64,000 nucleotides of DNA from Hyphomicrobiales bacterium (GCA_900470285.1 UCAG01000012.1:124001-188000); one strand, 5' to 3'; positions 55,538-62,652 are shown, counted from the first letter of the stretch. Notes: generated by a model from the sequence alone, not told the origin. Made by a program: numbers and translations.

Positions 55538-55933
55538 AGGCAGCCTTTAAGCTGCCTCTCAAATCGGATTGCGCGTTAAACGCAAATCGCCATAATACAA
55601 AATTTAATATATTCCGCTTAAGCGGGCAACAACCTATTGTGTTTTATATCCCCAATGCACAGCCAACGCGTCTAAGCCGTCCTTGATATAATCGCTATAG
55701 GTGGTCTTTTCGCGTTGTGTGGTTGCGATGTCTGTAATCTCCATCCCCTGCCCGACGACCTTGATCATCAGGTCAAAGGCTTTGCGGCCAAGCACAGGCT
55801 TACATTCATTCAACCGCTGCACCGCATCAATCATGCTGTCCGGCAACGGGTCAATGCCCTTGCCGCCGTCCACCTGCTCGCGGCCATAATCTATGGCAAT
55901 TGTGCCTTTCGCGCCTGACCGCTCCCAATATTG
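55537..55933. repeat. 397-bp direct repeat, copy B
   Basis: The right copy of the repeat (see 52028-52424). It contains the last two-thirds of the intact gene at 55634-56173 and a GGCAGC/GCTGCC hairpin. The TIR gene ends inside its first base pairs. Confidence 0.88.
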
Positions 55934-56173
55934 GCGGAACCGGCCGGCCGCCGCCCATTGTGCATCATTGATATGGCCACGCGAATAGAGCGTGCCAACC
56001 GCGCTCTCCTTGATATTCACATAGGCTTTGATCTTCGGCGGGTTCCAGCTCTCGCCCGAATGATCCGGTGAATAAAACGGGTTCGGAACACGATGCACCC
56101 GAATATCGGATTTGAGTGTTCCCACCTCGCCGCGGGAGATTGCTTTGCGCTGTTCTTTAGACGGTGCCGCCAT
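55634..56173 (-). CDS. Phage protein, DUF6456-like
   Basis: 179 residues from MAAPSKEQRK (site GAGGGAAG). The C-terminal part (AAGRFRQYWERSGAKGT, then RLNECKPVLGRKAFDLMIKV, DGLDALAVHWGYKTQ) resembles the alphaproteobacterial DUF6456 domain by pattern; I am not certain of the family. It ends the leftward early operon and overlaps the DUF3310 gene by 17 bases. A truncated copy lies at 52125-52445. Confidence 0.65.
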   Translation of the reverse strand: MAAPSKEQRKAISRGEVGTLKSDIRVHRVPNPFYSPDHSGESWNPPKIKAYVNIKESAVGTLYSRGHINDAQWAAAGRFRQYWERSGAKGTIAIDYGREQVDGGKGIDPLPDSMIDAVQRLNECKPVLGRKAFDLMIKVVGQGMEITDIATTQREKTTYSDYIKDGLDALAVHWGYKTQ

Positions 56174-56393
56174 ATGCTTCCCTCTCCTCTGTCTTCTTAC
56201 GCAAAGAGATCTCACGCTGCACATACCAAGCCGCCTTTTCCAGATCCTGCAGGGAGTTGCCCTTGAGATCCGCACGCCAGATGTATTTCAGGGCATTGCC
56301 AAGGTTGAAGCCCATATGCTCGGTAATAGTAATGCACTCAACGCCTGACGGGTGGCTGGTATAATGCTGCGGATGATTGACAGGATCGCTCAT
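56157..56393 (-). CDS. DUF3310 protein (T7 gp1.7-like)
   Basis: 78 residues from MSDPVNHPQHYTSHPSGVEC. This start and LGNALKYIWRADLKGNSLQD-LEKA are the DUF3310 signature, related to phage T7 gp1.7, a nucleotide-kinase-like protein. Located in the early operon beside replication genes. Confidence 0.88.
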   Translation of the reverse strand: MSDPVNHPQHYTSHPSGVECITITEHMGFNLGNALKYIWRADLKGNSLQDLEKAAWYVQREISLRKKTEEREAYGGTV

Positions 56394-56403
56394 GATTTTA
56401 TCC

Positions 56404-56889
56404 TTAAGCTGCGGCCTGGTTGTTTGCCGTATCGATGCCATGCTGCTTGAGCGCATACATAACGGTCGTATGATCAATGTCGAAGAACTTGGCGATGAAT
56501 GGCAGCGAGGCCTCCGGCCAGCGCAGTTTGACGGCGCATATGGCAGCATGGCGCGCCTTGAAAATTCTGTGCTGGCGTGTTTTGGCGTTCAACTGATCAA
56601 CAGGAATGCCATAAAGACCGGCCACAATTTCACGGGCTTGTTTGACAGTCTCAAAGCCGATATTCACTGCATTCTCTGCAGTTTCATACACATCCGGCAC
56701 AACAATCTGTATTTCTTGTTCTTTTGCATCCGGCTTCGCGGATTTAACTATTTTCAGCATATGCGGCTTCGCTGCGGCACGTCTGCGCTTTGCCCATACA
56801 CGCTGCACAAAGGCCGGGTTCATACCACGATACATTGTAACACTTTCAGAACCGCGCACGGCACATCCAAAATCTACGTCTGTTTTCAT
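56404..56889 (-). CDS. Phage protein with DnaA domain IV-like DNA-binding region
   Basis: 161 residues from MKTDVDFGCA (site GCAGGAG). The C-terminal half (IVAGLYGIPVDQL, RQHRIFKARHAAICAVKL, FFDIDHTTVMYALKQHG) matches the DnaA origin-binding helix-turn-helix with its DHTTVxxA signature. It has no AAA+ ATPase, so it cannot open an origin alone. It may bind DnaA boxes to recruit or compete with host DnaA. One base overlaps the next gene. Confidence 0.8.
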   Translation of the reverse strand: MKTDVDFGCAVRGSESVTMYRGMNPAFVQRVWAKRRRAAAKPHMLKIVKSAKPDAKEQEIQIVVPDVYETAENAVNIGFETVKQAREIVAGLYGIPVDQLNAKTRQHRIFKARHAAICAVKLRWPEASLPFIAKFFDIDHTTVMYALKQHGIDTANNQAAA

Positions 56890-57407
56890 TATGCGGCTCC
56901 TGCCTGCTTGAATATGTCTCTGACCGGCCCGTAAACCGTGCCTGTTTTGGCTTCCCAAAGTGAACCATCAGGGAATGTCCGCTTGCCTGTAGTTATCCAT
57001 GTACTGTGGTCGATATTCACCGCGAGGATTTCACGGCTCTTGGTTGCATCAACTGAGCTGGTATTACGCTTGAGCCGCTTTGCCGCTTCCCTCGCCCTCT
57101 CGACCTCACGCACATACAGCGCATTATCGTTGATGGGCTTCATCACTCGCTCGCACTCACGGCGAAGCTCTGGCGGTGACGGCATAAAACCATGCTCAAG
57201 ATTGGAATGGCCTTTGATGATGTTATCGGTCGCAACTTCCAGACTGTGACGGGTCACGCCCTCCAGCGCCTTGAGATAAACACCGCGGGTCAAATTCGCA
57301 TCAGTAGCGCCTCGCGCCGGCAATACGGAGAGGATGTACATTGCTTTCTTGATGTCGGTTTCTGTAACCTGCATCGAGTAAGTCTGTGCTGTGGCTATCT
57401 GGTTCAT
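56889..57407 (-). CDS. Phage early protein, unknown function
   Basis: 172 residues from MNQIATAQTY, in the leftward early operon. Its start lies inside the end of the replication gene (106-base overlap). Helical, with EREAAKRLKRN-type basic stretches. It could be a helicase loader from its place between a replication protein and DnaA-like gene, but no motif proves that. Confidence 0.65.
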   Translation of the reverse strand: MNQIATAQTYSMQVTETDIKKAMYILSVLPARGATDANLTRGVYLKALEGVTRHSLEVATDNIIKGHSNLEHGFMPSPPELRRECERVMKPINDNALYVREVERAREAAKRLKRNTSSVDATKSREILAVNIDHSTWITTGKRTFPDGSLWEAKTGTVYGPVRDIFKQAGAA

Positions 57408-58158
57408 TCGGGAGAATCCCTTCTTCGCGTAGGGCATCAGCCCAGATATCGGTATGAGTTAGCTTGCGGCTGGCCGGATTGGCGCGCTGTTGCGCTACCT
57501 GTTGCCGGTTTTGCAGCCATTGCGGGTCGAAACCCTGCCAGCCATGGGCAATCATCGCATCGGCGGCGGCATTCGGGTCCGGGCATTTGGAAAACTGACC
57601 GGCCAGCAATTGCGCGGCGCGAACCGTCAACGGCTTTTTGAGCGCCTTGCGGTGATCGATCACAGCCGCAGTGTGATCTTGGTCTAAGACCTTCATCAAT
57701 TCGCTTTGGACAGATGTTTTTTCAGGCGCTCGCGCCTTAACTTCTGAACGAAGTGAAGAAGTATTAATTGGTATATTGGTGTCTTTAGTGCGTTTCTCTT
57801 GCGTTTTCTCTGCGTGGTCTATGCGTTCAACTTCCTGATAATGTGCATAATTACAGATAGTTACGTGCGTTTTTCCTGCGTTGGATTTTGACGCGATCAT
57901 TTCGTGCTTTTCGAGCACTTTCAGGAACGACCGGACACGGTAATCTGACTTCCAGCGCCATGCATTTTGGAGCTGACGAAGGGTCACAAATAAGCTTCCG
58001 GTCTGCACATCATGCATATCCATGCCGACACGGTGCCGGGTTTCTTTCCATGCCGCATGAGCAATCAGCCACAGCCAAGCCTCGCGCTCAGTAAGAGGTT
58101 CAGCCTGGAACAGTTCATGATCAAAAATGGCTGTCTGCACTCTGATCCAGCGGCTCAT
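57301..58158 (-). CDS. Phage replication protein with N-terminal winged helix
   Basis: A 285-residue protein. The N-terminal part (SRWIRVQTAIFDHELF, LTEREAWLWLIAHAAWKETR, LRQLQNAWRWKSDYRVRSFL-KVLEK) is a winged helix of the lambda O / DnaD-like type that binds replication origins. The C-terminal half is likely for helicase loading. It overlaps RusA by four bases. Confidence 0.78.
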   Translation of the reverse strand: MSRWIRVQTAIFDHELFQAEPLTEREAWLWLIAHAAWKETRHRVGMDMHDVQTGSLFVTLRQLQNAWRWKSDYRVRSFLKVLEKHEMIASKSNAGKTHVTICNYAHYQEVERIDHAEKTQEKRTKDTNIPINTSSLRSEVKARAPEKTSVQSELMKVLDQDHTAAVIDHRKALKKPLTVRAAQLLAGQFSKCPDPNAAADAMIAHGWQGFDPQWLQNRQQVAQQRANPASRKLTHTDIWADALREEGILPNEPDSHSTDLLDAGYRNRHQESNVHPLRIAGARRY

Positions 58159-58508
58159 GCTGCCAGCGCCTCCTCAGCGCGTTGAACTATGACGACGCAA
58201 TCGCTCTTAATGTCCGCATCCCATGTCATGGTGATACGCTCACAAAGATTGTCGTTCTTGATCACTTGGTAATGTTGGAGAACATCGAGAATGGGCTTGA
58301 GACGGTTGTCCAAGTCCATCCGGTTATGCGGGCGCTTGAGAGCAACACAGAGCGAAAACGGCGTATCAATCCGGTCATTACGGCCACGGATAAACCAGCC
58401 GCAATCCTGCACCCAATTGGCATATTCGGGCGACTTGCGGCGGGTCTTGCCCCAACCGACATAAATGTCCCAAACAGTGGGAGGGAATGGTAATTCAAAT
58501 CTCATCAT
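58155..58508 (-). CDS. RusA-family Holliday junction resolvase
   Basis: 117 residues from MMRFELPFPP (site GGAGTTGAGAG). RusA features are FPPTVWDIYVGWGK, the acidic DLDNRLKPILDVLQ and NDNLCERITMTWD. RusA cuts four-way junctions during phage recombination. Confidence 0.9.
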   Translation of the reverse strand: MMRFELPFPPTVWDIYVGWGKTRRKSPEYANWVQDCGWFIRGRNDRIDTPFSLCVALKRPHNRMDLDNRLKPILDVLQHYQVIKNDNLCERITMTWDADIKSDCVVIVQRAEEALAA

Positions 58509-58512
58509 TCTC

Positions 58513-58692
58513 TCAACTCCGGGCAAATCCATTCGGCTGCACCTGCAGCCCAAGTTCTAAAGCTGACCGCAATCTTGTGCCGCCGGCTGAATGACAGCCA
58601 ACGAAGCAAGACGGGTGGTTTCGGCGCATCCGCACACCGCGCTGGCGAATGATTTCGTCCGGCAGAGAAGCGGCCATACCGGCATTATTCAT
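58513..58692 (-). CDS. Small phage protein (putative)
   Basis: 59 residues from MNNAGMAASL (site AAGGATCC), containing RRNHPSCFVGCHSAGGTRLR. A longer frame to 58935 has an ATGA overlap with the Cro-like gene but an unlikely composition. Function unknown. Confidence 0.5.
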   Translation of the reverse strand: MNNAGMAASLPDEIIRQRGVRMRRNHPSCFVGCHSAGGTRLRSALELGLQVQPNGFARS

Positions 58693-58931
58693 TGTTGGAT
58701 CCTTGGCTAAGTTTGACCTTGCGAGGGGCCAACGAAACAGGAGCAACCAATGCATGAGCCAGCGAGAAAGATTGCGTTGCGCATACCGAACAACAGCAAA
58801 CATACGCAGATACACCACCAAAGGACGAGAATTGATGGCCGAGACGATCAAGCGGGGGCAAAGAGCCGCCTCGGCCTCACCGGCGGGAGAAATGACCGGT
58901 GATATGAAACTGAATGATGGGGTCGCGTGGC

Positions 58932-59150
58932 TCATGCTGCGCGATCCTTTTTCTTCGATTGACGCGATTTTGCTCTTTCAATTCGCATAAACATACGGAT
59001 TTCAATTTCCGTTTCAGGCCAAACCCTGCCACCTGCGCGCAGTCTTTCAACCAGGCGCCCGTTCTTGGACGCTTTAATTCCAAACCGAAAAGCGCCGGTG
59101 CCGGTTTCAGTTAGAAAGGCTTCGATTTCACCGAGAAGTTTCTTGCTCAT
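58932..59150 (-). CDS. Cro-like phage regulator
   Basis: 72 residues from MSKKLLGEIEAFLTETGTGA, with FGIKASKNGRLVERLRAGGR, a small helix-turn-helix of a type common at this position in alphaproteobacterial prophages. It is the first gene of the leftward early operon, divergent from the repressor, like lambda cro in arrangement. It should bind the same operators at 59163-59217. Confidence 0.75.
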   Translation of the reverse strand: MSKKLLGEIEAFLTETGTGAFRFGIKASKNGRLVERLRAGGRVWPETEIEIRMFMRIERAKSRQSKKKDRAA

Positions 59151-59156
59151 AATTAC

Positions 59157-59185
59157 GATATACACGCAATCGCGTGCATATGCAA
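59157..59185 (-). promoter_or_regulatory. Leftward early promoter of the Cro-like gene
   Basis: On the minus strand -35 TTGCAT (59180-59185) and -10 TATATC (59157-59162) are 17 bp apart. Operator O1 fills the spacer. The same layout is found at the rightward early promoter at 62719-62746. Confidence 0.85.
59163..59176. promoter_or_regulatory. Repressor operator O1
   Basis: CACGC-AATC-GCGTG is a perfect palindrome between the -35 and -10 boxes of the leftward promoter. Confidence 0.88.
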
Positions 59186-59187
59186 TA

Positions 59188-59201
59188 CACGCAACTACGT
59201 G
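59188..59201. promoter_or_regulatory. Repressor operator O2
   Basis: CACGC-AACT-ACGTG, one mismatch from the consensus, 25 bp from O1 centre to centre. It lies just outside the leftward -35 box and overlaps the expected -35 of the repressor promoter. Confidence 0.82.
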
Positions 59202-59203
59202 CA

Positions 59204-59225
59204 CACGCTTTTTCGTGCATATGAT
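59204..59225 (+). promoter_or_regulatory. Operator O3 and repressor promoter
   Basis: O3 (CACGC-TTTT-TCGTG, 59204-59217) precedes a -10 TATGAT (59220-59225). The matching -35 is poor, as in an activated or weak maintenance promoter. Transcription would start only a few bases before the repressor ATG. Binding at O3 should autorepress, as at lambda OR3. Confidence 0.75.
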
Positions 59226-59236
59226 AAAAATGAACC

Positions 59237-59638
59237 ATGGAAGAAAACTGGAAAACTCGCCTTTTAAAGGCTGTAGATGAAGATCCGCGTTCCGACCGGG
59301 CGATCAGCCTGGCGGTTGGCCTTGGCGTGAATACAGTTAACGAACTGCGTAATACCGATAAATCGCCCAGTATTGAAAAAGTTCTCAAACTCGCAGCAGA
59401 GCTTGGTCTGAACCTTGGCTATGTATTGTGGGGCGGCGATCAGGATAAATCGCCTATCCGCGGGGATAAAGAGATCCTTCAAACACTGCACCGGATTGAA
59501 GGGCTGGATCAGCGCGGCGTGGAAGTTGTGTTCTCCGTCATCGACACAGTCATCAATCGTCAATCTTCCAGACAAGAACAGTCATCCTCTGGTGATCAAC
59601 TTGAGCTCGCCACTCCCCGCCGTGAGCCAAAGCCATAG
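59237..59638 (+). CDS. Phage repressor without self-cleavage domain
   Basis: A 133-residue XRE-type protein. The helix-turn-helix covers about residues 20-42 (SDRAISLAVGLGVNTVNELR). The C-terminal half is short and has no S24/LexA-type Ser-Lys dyad, so RecA-stimulated autocleavage is not expected. It has no obvious ribosome binding site. It should hold the prophage silent by binding the CACGC-N4-GCGTG operators. Confidence 0.85.
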   Translation: MEENWKTRLLKAVDEDPRSDRAISLAVGLGVNTVNELRNTDKSPSIEKVLKLAAELGLNLGYVLWGGDQDKSPIRGDKEILQTLHRIEGLDQRGVEVVFSVIDTVINRQSSRQEQSSSGDQLELATPRREPKP

Positions 59639-59771
59639 ATTCAGCTAACTCCTTAGCTTGGAAATCGACTTTCCTCATAGCCGCCAGCAGGCCACCATTG
59701 AGCGTAGCCACACGTAGCAATTCCAGCTTGTCAGCTTCCTTCCCGGCTTCAATGCGAGCAAACTTAATCAT
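59553..59771 (-). CDS. Small SOS-linked gene antisense to the repressor 3' end
   Basis: A 72-residue, mainly helical protein (MIKFARIEAGKEADKLELLR) with a good site (GGAG, eight bases before the ATG). The last 86 bases overlap the repressor gene on the other strand. A GAAC-N7-GAAC box lies 91 bases upstream. It could be an antirepressor; no family is recognised. Confidence 0.6.
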   Translation of the reverse strand: MIKFARIEAGKEADKLELLRVATLNGGLLAAMRKVDFQAKELAESMALAHGGEWRAQVDHQRMTVLVWKIDD

Positions 59772-59861
59772 TCACCAACTCCGTGGACAACCTCTCACAA
59801 TACGCTAACTGCACTTGCAAGAATCTCGTTTCCCGCAAGCGCTTATCATTTCACAAAATGA

Positions 59862-59876
59862 GAACATAGCAAGAAC
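59862..59876 (-). promoter_or_regulatory. LexA (SOS) box upstream of the small antisense gene
   Basis: GAAC-ATAGCAA-GAAC, with an A following (GAACA), fits the LexA box of Hyphomicrobiales. On the minus strand it covers a -35 TTGCTA, followed by a -10 ATGATA. Position makes it more convincing than a chance match. Confidence 0.6.
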
Positions 59877-60002
59877 AATATTGAGATCAGGAACAGGTTT
59901 TTGGGCACATACCAGATGTGGTGGGTCGAACCAAAACAGAGCAATAGAGACGCGCAAACGGCGTTATGTAATCAACACCGGCACAATCACGGACAGGATG
60001 CT

Positions 60003-60215
60003 CTAGGCTGATTTAAAGCGCCGGTAGCCAAACACAGCAATTAAAATACCGGTCAGCGCTATGACAGCGCCGCCGATTCCAATGAACATCGCATCACTGC
60101 ACTGAATGCCCGGACAGCGATAAGATGCATCGGAAAGCGCAACCAGTGCTATTAACAAGGCAGCACCAGTCAAAAACAAGCCGGTCGCGATTACAGCGAT
60201 ATAAAGCTTTTTCAT
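60003..60215 (-). CDS. Small two-helix membrane protein
   Basis: 70 residues from MKKLYIAVIA (site GGAGATATGC). Helices lie near 5-30 and 43-63. Not recognised; in the accessory cluster right of the repressor. Confidence 0.62.
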   Translation of the reverse strand: MKKLYIAVIATGLFLTGAALLIALVALSDASYRCPGIQCSDAMFIGIGGAVIALTGILIAVFGYRRFKSA

Positions 60216-60357
60216 GCATATCTCCATCGGATACTATATCTAATACAGGACTTCCGAATATAAATGCACTTAAAGCTACAGCGATTTAGCCGTCTAGAAC
60301 ATATTCAGCTTGCCTTAGAATGATAGCTCGTCTTTCATATAGTATTCTAATGCCTAA

Positions 60358-60834
60358 TTAACTCTCGCTTTTATCGTTATCGCTGACGATAATTTCAGGT
60401 TCTATACAAAAGACTAATTCCGTCAAAACAATAAGTATCAAAACATGCCAGAGCAATATTACCAAGGATATAGAGTTAAAAATGGCTACAGAAACATCAC
60501 TCGAAGTTGCCACAGGCTTAATAATTACAACAATACCACCAATAATAAATAACGCTATCAACCAATAAGTAGCCTTTTTCAAATTACCTCTAGATTTAAC
60601 CAAAGATCCTTTTTTTCTATACTTCTCTTCTATACGATTGAATGCCAAATGAATATTTGCAACAGAAGCAAGCGTAATAGCAAGTATAACCCCTAATATG
60701 TTTAAAAATTCATGATTCACAAAATTCTTTAAAAACTCATTTTTGTCAGATAGGTACTTAGGCTCCACAATAGAAATGATTATTAATGAAACCATTGTGA
60801 CAAATAAAATTGTATAGCCTGTACATCTATTCAT
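60358..60834 (-). CDS. Four-helix membrane protein, second gene of a two-gene module
   Basis: A 158-residue protein with hydrophobic helices near 7-22, 43-65, 88-108 and 120-143 and basic loops between (EEKYRKKGSLVKSRGNLKK). Its ATG shares a base with the upstream stop. The strongly AT-rich composition sets the pair apart from phage core genes. Not recognised. Confidence 0.72.
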   Translation of the reverse strand: MNRCTGYTILFVTMVSLIIISIVEPKYLSDKNEFLKNFVNHEFLNILGVILAITLASVANIHLAFNRIEEKYRKKGSLVKSRGNLKKATYWLIALFIIGGIVVIIKPVATSSDVSVAIFNSISLVILLWHVLILIVLTELVFCIEPEIIVSDNDKSES

Positions 60835-61679
60835 TAGAATATCCTATCTAAAGCGCCTTTAATTCGCTCCCAGTACGTCTTCGATTTCGGTTCCACACCA
60901 TCTACATCAACATCCTCACTGACAGCATTCTGTGCCGAGTTATATTTTTGGCCATCCCTAGTACGAGCCGTAATTTTACCACCACCACGCTCAACATGCG
61001 ATGCAATTTCATCAAGCTGTGATGTGTCCGTATTGATAACTCCATCACTATGCAAACGTGTTGTGACCCTAGAAACGTTAGCTTCGTCCCGCAAAACACC
61101 AAGCTCTTTAGAAAAATCATCTGGACTACCAAACATATTTGGCACTGCCACGTCATAGGTAATCTGATTAATCTTCCCATGATGAGTTTCAGCGAAGACG
61201 CTAAATGATCGCTCTTGAATAATAGGGTAAGCATTTATTGAAAATGGCCCGTCAGCTTCCATTCCCCAATCAGACTTAAATAAAGATGCGATAACTGAAT
61301 CAGGCTTTCCAATATAGTTATTGGCTTCAAAAGCTACCTTTTGACCGTCTTCGTGGTGGCGCGGATCAATCATCAAAAGTGAGGCTTGCCACGATTGTCT
61401 CTCCGTCAATGCCAGCCCGTCCCATGGAGCTGTACGCTCAACAACCGACCGGTCACGAGCAACCCAGCCAACAATCACTTCCTCATCTATACTCGTTGCA
61501 ACAAGAAGCTCAGGAACAAAGAAAAAACTATTTCCCTGATGTTGAAAAGTAAAAGTTTTAGAAAAAATGAATCTCAGCCATTCCTCGCGATTATATCTTT
61601 CGCCGTTTAGTTTCCTAGGTTCGAAAACATTAAGTTGCTGAGATGTTTTTAATGATAATCGATAAAGATACAGCTTCAT
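60834..61679 (-). CDS. Soluble protein, first gene of the two-gene module
   Basis: 281 residues from MKLYLYRLSLKTSQQLNVFE. No membrane helix; LLVATSIDEEVIVGWVARDR and KITYDVAVPNMFGSPDDF-like strands suggest a mixed alpha/beta fold. The C-terminal tail is acidic then basic. With its membrane partner it might form a sensor/pore pair such as those of abortive infection or exclusion systems. Position next to the repressor matches lambda rex. Confidence 0.7.
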   Translation of the reverse strand: MKLYLYRLSLKTSQQLNVFEPRKLNGERYNREEWLRFIFSKTFTFQHQGNSFFFVPELLVATSIDEEVIVGWVARDRSVVERTAPWDGLALTERQSWQASLLMIDPRHHEDGQKVAFEANNYIGKPDSVIASLFKSDWGMEADGPFSINAYPIIQERSFSVFAETHHGKINQITYDVAVPNMFGSPDDFSKELGVLRDEANVSRVTTRLHSDGVINTDTSQLDEIASHVERGGGKITARTRDGQKYNSAQNAVSEDVDVDGVEPKSKTYWERIKGALDRIF

Positions 61680-61926
61680 TGCGCCCCCACCCAACTGCTA
61701 ACTCCATACAAGGAATCGATTTAAACGGCTCGGCGCAAGTAGTCGAGAGATATTTATCTCCGCCTGCCTCAAGCGGGATTTTTACTGCCAGCAATATCAT
61801 AATGCTAAAGGTGTGGTACATTTTTTATCTCAGATCATATCATCTCGTAAAAACTATACTTTTCCCGAGACATAATGCACAAAGCGCCGGTCACTCCGGC
61901 GCTTTTTTTGCACCCTGCTAGTACCA
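61680..61926. other. Gap upstream of the two-gene module, with terminator
   Basis: Promoter region of the module. No gene is supported. GCGCCGG-TCACT-CCGGCGC with seven T (about 61889-61912) is a plus-strand terminator with an A-run in front, so it may also stop the minus-strand gene at 61927. Confidence 0.55.
61889..61912. terminator. Strong GC-rich terminator
   Basis: AGCGCCGG-TCACT-CCGGCGCT followed by TTTTTTT on the plus strand. A -10-like TATACT lies about 35 bases upstream, so a very short plus transcript might also end here. Confidence 0.85.
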
Positions 61927-62136
61927 TTATAAACCAAATAAATTCAGTATCTCACCCACTGCGTCTATCAATGCCTGACCAGCTATCAGTAAGTAGATAA
62001 GCCCCGCAGCCAATACAAATAGTAATATCCGCCCGCCGGTGCGCAATGGGCACAAGGCTCCCGCGCCTATAAGGGCGATTATAACAATGATCGTAATCTC
62101 TGGATAAAACGCCGGTAGCAGTAAAACAAATTCCAT
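61927..62136 (-). CDS. Small hydrophobic protein
   Basis: A 69-residue protein made of two membrane helices (LLLPAFYPEITIIVIIALIG, GGRILLFVLAAGLIYLLIAG). The ribosome binding site is weak. Its size and composition are like holins or small toxins, but it is far from the lysis cassette. Confidence 0.55.
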   Translation of the reverse strand: MEFVLLLPAFYPEITIIVIIALIGAGALCPLRTGGRILLFVLAAGLIYLLIAGQALIDAVGEILNLFGL

Positions 62137-62246
62137 ACAGCGTTTTTATCTAAGCTCTTTAGCCGAAACAAGCCCGCCTCGTGCTGGCTTTTTGCTGCCC
62201 TGAGTGGACTCGACTTAGCCCGATGAATCAGGACTAATAAATATAT

Positions 62247-62332
62247 CTACTGTCGAAGGTGATTTTTGTGCCTGCCTCATACGCAGGAAATCGGAAACGT
62301 ATCTTCGACAGTAGTAGGCCTATGGCAAGGCC
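62247..62332 (+). ncRNA. Structured RNA candidate
   Basis: A 12-bp perfect stem (CTACTGTCGAAG at 62247-62258 with CTTCGACAGTAG at 62303-62314) encloses a hairpin (CCTGC-N7-GCAGG). Two bases later a second hairpin follows (GGCCT-ATGGCA-AGGCC). No protein is encoded here. The size and pairing suggest a stable RNA or leader upstream of the 31-residue gene at 62521. Confidence 0.6.
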
Positions 62333-62486
62333 GCTGTCTCTCATGCCAAGAGGGGCTAGGGAGAATGTCTGACTTTTCGTACGCCAACGTTACTGGTGAC
62401 TTCTCCCGAATTGACCTAACCGCTGCTAGCGCGGCACGGTCTAGCGCCAGCAAGGGCGCGATATAAATACTTCACCCCTCCTAATT

Positions 62487-62506
62487 GGTCGGGTGCGCAC
62501 CCGACC
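62487..62506. other. 20-bp perfect palindrome
   Basis: GGTCGGGTGC-GCACCCGACC sits 15 bases before the ATG of the 31-residue gene. In RNA it would form a stem right next to the ribosome binding site (GAAAGG). Confidence 0.85.
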
Positions 62507-62520
62507 GAAAGGTTTAAGCG

Positions 62521-62616
62521 ATGAAACGCACTCTTTCGGTCTCCGTCGATGTGAAAGTCGATGTCGCAGCAATCCTGCGGGTTCTGCTGCTTTTTATCTT
62601 CCTACTCATCAACTGA
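62521..62616 (+). CDS. 31-residue hydrophobic peptide
   Basis: MKRTLSVSVDVKVDV then a hydrophobic tail AAILRVLLLFIFLLIN. The site GAAAGG is in front. It is bounded by a palindrome and a strong hairpin. It has the size and shape of type I toxins or small membrane regulators, but similar peptides may simply be phage leader peptides. Confidence 0.6.
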   Translation: MKRTLSVSVDVKVDVAAILRVLLLFIFLLIN

Positions 62617-62621
62617 CGGCT

Positions 62622-62652
62622 TGGAAGCCTCCCTTAATCAGGGGGCTTCCTT
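62622..62652 (+). terminator. Hairpin after the 31-residue gene
   Basis: GGAAGCCTCC pairs with GGGGGCTTCC (10 bp, one G-T) around CTTAATCA; weak T-run (TTGCG). It separates the peptide unit from the rightward early promoter. Confidence 0.7.

Noticed and set aside
58649-58990. 113-codon plus-strand frame opposite the early operon
   Set aside because: Antisense to coupled early genes and without a ribosome binding site or known domain.
59815-60006. 63-codon plus-strand frame right of the repressor
   Set aside because: Covers the SOS box region, lacks a ribosome binding site and has no protein-like pattern.
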